A stretch of 64,000 bases of DNA from the NCBI GenBank assembly GCA_943737045.1, contig CALSFV010000260.1, forward strand, positions 496,001-560,000. Reading direction: 5' to 3'. This stretch comes from Parapristionchus giblindavisi (taxonomy: Eukaryota > Nematoda > Chromadorea > Rhabditida > Diplogasteridae). Position 1 is the stretch's first letter; each line of letters opens with the position of its first letter. A program made the translations under genes and the position numbers. Under the pieces are notes generated by a model. That model searched no databases, was not told the DNA's origin, and was given only the letters and a program-made list of their open reading frames with translations. Positions 25,700 to 35,900 of the stretch are shown piece by piece.

Positions 25700-28600
25700 A
25701 GGATCTCATCCTAGAAGATACTTAGCAAGTCATAAGATGAAAGTGTAGCGGCTCGGATACTGAACAAACACATGAATAGCGGATAAAATAATTAGATGAA
25801 AGAAGAAGAATTAAAGAAAGAAGATAATAATAATAATAATAATAATATATGCGGTGCAAAAGTAAAGTATAATTTCTGATAAAATATTTGATAGGTAGTG
25901 GAGTACGCATATATACGATGATGCTACGGCTTGGGTAGCAAAAATTACAAATAAAATGAAATGCCTACAAAGATCCCCTTCATTATCAGATTCAGTGGAA
26001 ACACTGCTTATTGTTAGTTAATCTTGATAAAGTGCATTACTGTACTGTACTGTATGTTATTTTTGGCTCCCTTTTGGACTGGTTCGGTCATACGTGGGCG
26101 GGCATTGCGCTGGAAATGAAAATCGGGTGTTGGTCGGACGCAAAAATCGGGGGGTCAGAGGCAAAAAATGGAGCATTTATACGTCATTTTGAGTGATTTT
26201 TTTGGAAAATCGGCGGGGGGGGGGTCTGGTGCCAAAATCGGGAGGGTATTGCCGCTAGCGGCAGTGGTGACCACGTATGGGTCCGGTGTTCCGCAGTAGT
26301 GCCCATTGCTGTACGACATAAGCCATACATTGCCATACCCTCGCAATGCGATGATTGACCTACTATATATAAGGTCCATTTTAGGCCACTTGATACACAA
26401 AGGAAGCTAACAATGGTGATTTTTAAGCGAAAAGAACGAATTTTGTGAATCAGCCCACCCACTATTTCGAGAATTGACCCACTATATAAAAATAAACGGC
26501 GAGGGTACCGAAAATATATGAAATAAGCAAATCGATAAATGCACCACGCACCAGAAGCTCATCGTAGTTGGCAGCGATGTAGTCAGCGTACAGCACCATG
26601 TACAGGCCGCAGTCGTACAGATTGGTTTGACGCGGAAAGTTCTCGATGTCCTTGTATCTGAAGATTACGCGGTACATGGTCAGGATTACGGTAGCAATAA
26701 TATTTATAACACGCCAATAGTTTATTGATTCATTTCGTTTCTTTTTCTTGTATCACACATTTCATTGTTTGTTCATGAATACGTATAAATATTATTATAT
26801 TATAGATCGCACAACATAGATGTATTGTGTCGTTACAGGGTGGGGATTAATTATGGTGACACCCTTTTCAAAAAAGATATTCCGTTCTTATGGTGTTACC
26901 ATAATTAATCCCCACCCTGTACACGTTGCGCTAGTCTACGCGCCTGCGCAGTGCCAAGTAAACTAGCGTAACATTTCGCTTTCGTGCACGTCCACGCCAA
27001 TTCTGGAGCGTGTTTGAATACAAAGTACAGTAAATAAACAAATAAATAAATAAATAAATGAACAAATGAATAAATGAATAAATGAATAAATGAATAAATG
27101 AATAAATGAATAAATGAATAAATAAATAAGTAAATAAACAAATAAATAAATAAACAAATAAATAAACAAATACTTTAGCAAATTCGGGAGTATTGCATCA
27201 TTGGTGACGTTCTGCCCAATGTCGTGAATGAACGAGTAGGTGGCGATGTATGCCGCATTGAAGCGGCTTGCAACAAGCTGTCAAAGATCAAAGATCAGAT
27301 TCAGAGATCAAGGATCAACTCTCTGTCTCACCTCGGGAGTGTACTTATGATAGCCAACAAGCGAGTCGAAGATGTAGATGCCAGAGCGGTGGTCGGGAAA
27401 TGGATTTGTGCGCCTGTAATGGAAAGCGGAGTTACACTTTCGAGACGGTGCCACGCCGTCTTCTCCCGGTCATGCGTGACGGACACGTCCGCGTCACACA
27501 TTTTCATATCCTCGTCATAGGTCGAATAGCTAAGTTATTGGTTTTCCAGAATCCGGTCAGGTTTTGGATTTTTGCCAAATTTGGCTCAAAATCCGGTCAG
27601 GCTTGGCACTTTGTAACATACTTCTCGACCTATGATCCTCGTATGTACACCACTTGAAGTAGACTTACAAGTCCACTTCAAGTGAAAATGATAAGTACAC
27701 TTTAAGTTTTAAAATACCAGAGCGTCCAGAAAATGTAACACCGCATAAGAGTGTAAAAGTCCAAAGACCAAAGATCAAAGGAGAAAGGCATAAGAACACT
27801 CACTGATTGGCGACAGTACAAAGAAGAGGATTTACAGCGACAACCAGAAGCCTGAATATTGATTGCTTACCATGGTGTTCATCGATCAAAGATCAAAGAT
27901 CAAAGATCAATCAAGTCATCTCATTGTTGGGAATGCACTTGAGGTGCGATTTTAGCTTATTTATATAATGCACGAAACAGTAGCGGCCAAAAGTATTTGC
28001 CCAAAACTTTGCAATGTCATAACTTTTGACTTAAATGAGCAATCGGACTCATGTTTTGGCAGAATATTATAGTACTAGTTGGCATCATATCCTAGTCCCG
28101 TTGTTTGGATTCGTCGCCGTATTATTGTGTAGCGATCCTGGAACTCCTCTGTACTTACTCAGCGATAATTATTTCCTCAGCTGGATTTTTCTGAGACTTA
28201 TTTTTAACAGTGAATGAACAACATTTACTGAGGAGTAGGATCCGCTATGCGACCTATTCGAGCTGATTTATTCCTGTGCGAAAATCAAAATTTCCGACAC
28301 CCTGGAATTTGGGAAAAAATGTCATAACTTTGTGTTCAGTGAAGATGTAGCGTCCAAACGTGACAGAGGTAATAACCCAAGTGTGACACAAAACATGGCC
28401 GAGTATGAGCCCGATCAGTTGAATTTTGAGAAATTTCGAAAATTTATTTTTCTCATTTTTCGAGGTACAGGAAGTACCTGGTCGGATTAATTTCGATTCA
28501 GTTCAACAGCAAGATGTCTTCCATATATAGTAGATAACAGTTTGCTAGTGTTTCACGAAATTTTGAGTTCTTCGGGTGAAGTTATAATTGTTGAAAGGAG

Positions 28601-29916
28601 GTCGAAAATTGTTAGAATTTTTTCTCTATTTTTTTCGCAATGCTCATAATTTGTCCGATTAGGCTGAAACCTTCCCATGACAATTATCGTGAAGACTGAA
28701 GATTATCACTATAATATAATGGCTATCGATGCTCTTTTAGTCCCACAAAAATTCATTTTACTTTTTTAGGTGGTTTTAAAAGATCGTGCCCTAACAAATT
28801 TTCGCCCTCTTTACTATTACCTCTGCCACGTTTGGACACTACATCTTCACTGAACATAAAGTTATGACATTTTTTCCCAAATTCCGGGGTGTCGGAAATT
28901 TTGATTTTCACACAGGAATGAATCAGCTCGAATGGATCGCATAGCGGATCCTACTCCCCAGTAAATGTTGTTCATACACTGTTAAAAATAAGTCTCAGAA
29001 AAATCCAGCTGACAATGAGGAAATAATTATCGTTGAGTAAGTACAGAGGGGTTCCAGGATCGATACACAATAATACGACGACGAATCCTAACAACGGGAC
29101 TAGGATATGATGCCCACTAGTACTATAATATTCTGCCAAAACATGAGTCCGATTGCTGATCTGAGTCAAAAGTTATGACATTGCAACGTTTTGGGCGAAT
29201 ACTTTTGGCCCATACATTTTCGGTACCCTCGCAGTCCATTTTTATATAGTGGGTTAATTCTCGAAATAGGGTGGGTTGATTCACAAAATTCGTTCTTTTC
29301 GCATAAAAATCGTCATTCTTAGCTTCATTTTTTATCAAGTGGCCTAAAATGGACCATATATAGTGGGTCAATCCTCGCACTGCTAGGGTATGGCAATGTA
29401 TGCTTTTGGCCGCTACTAGCAAAATAATGGAAAATACAATAAATTTGTAAAATATACTAACCAGTGCTTGACATGAACAAAGGGAAAGATGAGCACTTTC
29501 TTGTCGAGGAAGCAGCGCTCTTTCCGTTGAAAGTTACTGTAATTATTTATAAAAATATATCAAATATATTAATTATTAAACATATTAAATATATCCATTC
29601 TCTAATCCATCTTCTTGATAAGGCAATATACCTACTGTAATGACTATTGTATTAGCTCTTTAAGAAATAATTATGGGGTGTTAAAATCTTGGAAAAGTAG
29701 ATGGAAAAGTGAAAAGTAGTGTTAATTTTGTGATTGTAAAAGTAGTTGGAAAAGTAGCATAACTTCGTAAAAGACAGACTTTTACAATATAAACCCTTCG
29801 CGCGAGTGTTGGATTGCTACTTTTCCAACTACTTTTGCAATCACAAAATTAACACTACTTATCACTTTTCCAAGATTTTAACACCGCATAATATTATCTC
29901 TTAATGAATCATAAAA

Positions 29917-29976
<60 letters not shown>

Positions 29977-32900
29977 ATGTACCTATCATAGAAGATCTGT
30001 CCAAAGTGCTTGAAAAACAGCTCCTCGTCCAGCTTTAAAAAAAAGATTTTTAAATTGTAAATTACCTAATCATACATTGTCATACCCTCGCAATGCGAGG
30101 ATAGACCCACTATATAAGGCCCATTTTAGGCCACTTGATACGAAAGGAAGCTAAAAATCTTGAATTTTTAAGCGAAAATAACGAATTTTGTGAATCAGCC
30201 CACCCGCATTTTTTTATGCGAAATATTAAAATTTATGCTAAAAATAACGATTTTTCTTTTTCCAATTCTAAGACCCACTATATAAAAATAAACGGCGAGG
30301 GCACCGAAAATGTATGTACAGTACCGTGCAAAAGTCCGGCCCCAAAATTTGAATCACTATAACTTTTTTCGTACTTGACCGATCGGCCCCCGGTTTGTTT
30401 TATTAAATGGTGTAACCATTGGAGAAAATTTTTATGTTATTGATTATTACCTACGATGATGAAATGATTTCATCATTCTTGAAATGCCGAGGTGCGATCG
30501 TAAAAATAGGTCTATTCTCAGGTAGATTTTTTCTGTTAGTCTAATTTTTTTGTGAGGAACGATCGGTGAACGTTTTAAGCCATTAACCACATTGAATGCA
30601 TACCGTTCCGAGGAATTAGCTAATTTCGCATGACCCATAAAAATTTCGTAAAAATGCCATAACTCAGTCTGTAGTTGAGCTACAGGCCTCCGATTGGACA
30701 AGTATTATCACATGGTCATAGGGCACCACCATGCCAATTTCAGGAGGATTCCGCTTCTTGAAGTGAAAATTCGAAAAAAAATCCCATGTCATACTTAGGG
30801 CATACGGTATTTCCCAGCCGGTTTTTCTAAAAATCTAAAAATTTGGTATGATGTGCCTAAACATCCACCTAACACATCTACAAAGTGGCGAGATTACAGG
30901 AGTTCAATTACGACTTTGCCCATAAAAATACCATTGACAGTCAAAGTGGACGGAACCTAATTTCGTTCGCTATGAAGAATTATTACGGGTCAATAACATA
31001 GTATTTCACATCAATTTCGATCGGATTTATAAACAAGTGTTTAATAAGCACATTTCCTACAAGTATCCTCAACTTAGTTCCATTATTGGACATTCCACTT
31101 TTTTATCTATCTCTTTTCTCACAAAATTCCACTTTGACTGTCGATGGTATTTTTATTGACAAAGTCGTAATTGAATAGCTGCAATCTCGCCACTTTACAG
31201 ACATGTTAGGTACATGTCTAGGCGCGTCATGGCAACTTTTCAGAATTTTTGAAAAAGCGGCTCAGAAATACCGTAAGACCCAAAACACTGTATGCTAAAA
31301 TTTTCGAATTTTCTCTTCAAGAGCCGGAATCCTTAAAAAAATTGGCATGATGCTGCCCCATGACTAAGCGATAATACTTGTCCAATCGGAGCCCTGTAGC
31401 TCAACTACAGACTGAGTTATGGCATTTTTACGAAATTTTTATGGGTCATGCGAAATTAGCTAATTCCTCGGAACGGTAAGCATTCAATGTGGTTAATGGC
31501 TTAAAACGTTCACCGATAGTTGTTCGTTCCTCACAAAAAAATTAGACTAACAGAAAAAATCTACCTGAGAATAGACCTATTTTTACGATCGCACCTCGGC
31601 ATTTCAAGAATGATGAAATCATTTCATCATCGTAGGTAATAATCAATAACATAAAAATTTTCTCCAATGGTTACACTATTTAATAAAACAAACCGGGGGC
31701 CGATCGGTCAAGTACGAAAAAAGTTATAGTGATTCAAATTTTGAGGCCGGACTTTTGCACGGTACTGTACCTAATTTTAGAAAAAAATATGTTTATTTCG
31801 TGAATATCATAATGAGGCACAAGAATAGAGCACTTCTTCGTTTCTTTCGTCGTCTTTCCTCTCTCACCTGGACATGCTCTCTCTTTTTTCGCTCCAAACT
31901 TTTCCCTGTCACACCAAGACCGCTCTCGAAACGCTGTGCATGGGTTCGAATCACTACTGGCGTTTCGCTTCATTCACTCCTTATCATTATATTTGATGGA
32001 ATAAACAAATAAATAAATAAGTAAAAAATGAATAAATAAATAAAATAAATGAATAAATAAATAAATAAATGAATGAATTTATACACTCTGCACTAACATG
32101 GTGTGTTGTGTCGGGCTTGTCATCGTCCGCCTTGTACAGATCCAACAACTTCTCTGCAAAGTACGTGTCAAAGATGTGCACTTTGTCATACCTGCAACAA
32201 TATCGATTATTGAATAAATTATTGATTATTTCAGGCAAAGTGTTGTCCGAAAATGGAATAATTTAGATCGAACTATTGTCACATCAATCTCTCCTCAAGT
32301 GTTTAGTAATTCTATAAAGGTTGCAATCCAGTAATTGCACCTATATCGTCGCTACTTCTTGTTTTAATATGTATTTTAATTGTTTATGAAAAAATCCCTC
32401 GTCTCTTTTCTCCAAGATGCGATAAATATATTATATATATAATCATACTGGGCCACATCATAGGTCGAAAAGCACGTTGCAAACCACGAAGATTGACCGC
32501 ATTTTGGAATTTTTTATTGAAAAACCGACCGCATTTTGCAAATCTGTAACGTCGCTATTCGACCTATGGGCAAATACAGTGTAGCTTAAAAGTCATCGGA
32601 CACTTTTTCATTTTTTATAACTTTTGATCTAGGAAAGCAATCAAGCTGATCTTTTGGGCCAATGTACAGAATTTATCAAGGGATACAACCATGGTGTGTT
32701 GGTGTAATTAAATTAGTTCACTGTTGCATAGCAATAACGCAATCGAAATACACTTTTTTGAAAATTTACATTTCTTTAGTGAAAAGTCCTGTTCTTCTGA
32801 AACATTGCGAGAGTGGAGACCCCCACTAGGGCTGCACAGTCAAACAATCGGGAATGTCTCCGATTCCGATTTCAAGCTGTAGCAGGGTTGCAACTTTGAA

Positions 32901-35900
32901 TCTCAAAATTTATAACTCAGCTTCTAGATGTGCTAACGACCCGTTCTAAGTGCTGAAATGGTGCTAGTGGCGAGTAATGTTTATTCCCAGATTACGGTAG
33001 TCATAGCTCGTCATTTGCCCTCGGGGCATAAAATAATTTTTTGTTGTGAGGACCGATTTTGAGAGCCTACCGTTCAGAGGGCGGGTCTTCTAAAATTATG
33101 GTTCCTGCGCAAGCAGCTTAGCAATGTGTCATATATTTATTTCCCTTATTTTGGTTTAATCCCGATTCCTTTCAGACCCGTAGCAAAAGTTATGCTGAGG
33201 TCTACTCGGTGCCCGCTCTTGCGCTTCCTCTCTTACTGCTTTAGTTCCTGGGCCCCTATTGATGAAATCTCTTATTTGCAAAGCACATATGCATGTTAGA
33301 GATGTTCACAAAAGTTTTTACACTATTGCTGAACTTTGATCTTTGATCTTTGTATGTTGATCTTTGATCGCTGAAACCGAGTAGACCTCAGCATAACTTT
33401 TGCTACGGGTCTGAAAGGAATCGGAATTAAACCAAAATAAGGGTAATAAATATATGATAGCTGCTTGCGCAGGAACCATAATTTTAGAAGACCCGCCCTC
33501 TGAACGGTAGGCTCTCAAAATCGGTCCTCACAACAAAAAATTATTTTCAGCGATCAAAGATCAGCATACAAAGATCAAAGATCAAAGTTCAGCAATAGTG
33601 TAAAAACTTTTGTGAACATCTCTAACATGCATATGTGCTTTGCAAATAAGAGATTTCATCAATAGAGGCCCAGGAACTAAAGCAGTAAGAGAGGAAGCGC
33701 AAGAGCGGGCACCGAGTAGACCTCAGCATAACTTTTGCTACGGGTCTGAAAGGAATCGGGATTAAACCAAAATAAGGGAAATAAATATATGACACATTGC
33801 TAAGCTGCTTGCGCAGGAACCATAATTTTAGAAGACCCGCCCTCTGAACGGTAGGCTCTCAAAATCGGTCCTCACAACAAAAAATTATTTTATGCCCCGA
33901 GGGCAAATGACGAGCTATGACTACCGTAATCTGGGAATAAACATTACTCGCCACTAGCACCATTTCAGCACTTAGAACGGGTCGTTAGCACATCTAGAAG
34001 CTGAGTTATAAATTTTGAGATTCAAAGTTGCAACCCTGCTACAGCTTGAAATCGGAATCGGAGACATTCCCGATTGTTTGACTGTGCAGCCCTAGTGGGG
34101 GTCTCCACTCTCGCAATGTTTCAGAAGAACAGGACTTTTCACTAAAGAAATGTAAATTTTCAAAAAAAGTGTATTTCGATTGCGTTATTGCTATGCAACA
34201 GTGAACTAATTTAATTACACCAACACATCATGGTTCTATCCCTTGATAAATTCTGTACATTGGCTCAAAAGATCAGCTTGATTGCTTTCCTAGATCAAAA
34301 GTTATAAAAAAAATGAAAAAGTGTCCGATGACTTTTAGGCTACACTGTAGCTATGTTATCGGTTTTCAAAATGCGGTCAGGTTTTTCGAGTTTTGGCAAA
34401 TTTAGATCAAAATCGCTTCAGGTTTTTCGATTTTTGGCTCAAAATGCGGTTAGGCTTGGTACTTTGTAACATACTTTTCGACCCATGCCTATGGGGGGGG
34501 GGGGGGTATCTCCACGGACAATCACATAATCTTCGTATATCTTCGGTATAATAAGACTCAATAAACCCCAGTCCTTTAAGAAGAAAAAAAACTCACTTTT
34601 TCCTCAGTCCCGACAGGAATAGATTAATGATTTCATCATTGATATATTGCCTCAGCTCCAGTGACCTCATTCCGGCCTGCGACAAAGACAGCAAATGTAA
34701 TAATTAAAATATTGATTATTAAAATGTACAAATATTAGACTGCAGCGCAGTCTGAGTGAGATTACGGTAGTTCTTTCGCATTTTTCCCAACACAAGTCAT
34801 CGAAGATGCGGTTGATCGTTGCTCGGTTTATGCATATAATTATATGTCCAGTATTCCGCCATTAGTAATAGTAATGCATCGTTACATTTGCCTCACGTGT
34901 CTACGCCGTAACCCCCTCCGCCGCGTCTCCGTCGTTAGTGCGGAGGTCACGGCGGCGCACGTAAGGCAAATGCAACGATGCATAAGTGATATGCATGCAC
35001 GGCTTTACTATAGCCAGTAAAATAGTACTATTAATAACGTGGTGTTTCGGCAGCGTGATCCAAACCGATCAATATTCTCAATCAATAACCGTGAACCTAC
35101 CGCCGATATCTCGTGCTTCTCCCCATCGATCAGCACCATGACCCGACCGTCATTGGCGTTCGTCCCACAATACATCTGAAACGACCGGATTATTATGACC
35201 AGTTACACACAGAGAAATAAGTGTTATCTACGGAGCATAAGACCCGGTGGGAAGTGTTCCATTAAACACTTTTTGAGCAGGAAAAGTGTTAAATATAACA
35301 GTTCTCAGGTCTTATGCTCCGTGGATAACACATATTGCTCTGTGTGTCGTCGATATTATTGAGAATGAACAAATTTGTCAAAATAGTGATTTTCAGGGAT
35401 CAGAATCAATCCACTGAATTGAACAACAAATGCAATAAGATACCAGTAGCGTTGTGGAGAATATTAGATCAAAGTGTTATCGGGACACAAATATCAATAA
35501 TAATAACAATAATAAAAAAAACACGTTTTAACAATCAATAACTGATTACCTCATCATCATCGTCATCAAGTACGATTACGTCATCGTCTTCTTCGTGTAC
35601 CCTCTTGACATTATTTAAGTTGTTATTATCGATTGATTGATTACTATCGATTGGTTGATTATTGATTGGCTTGGAAGGATCACGCTGGAGCTGGAGTAGA
35701 TTGTCACGAAGCACGACAGGATACTGGACAGGAGCTGAAAGCACAGCTGCAATACAGTCGATCAATAAAAGTAGATCTGCATAGGTATCCAGGAACGTTG
35801 GCAAACCGTTGACGTCATAACCATAGGTGGGCGCGTGAAAACGAATATTTTTTGCGCACAGCCTTGCCTTCCCATAGGGTACTTGCGCATAGCCTTTCTT

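Noticed and set aside
26905..27181. ORFs of Phe/Ile/Tyr/Leu repeats (minus strand)
   Set aside because: They read an aaataaatg microsatellite.
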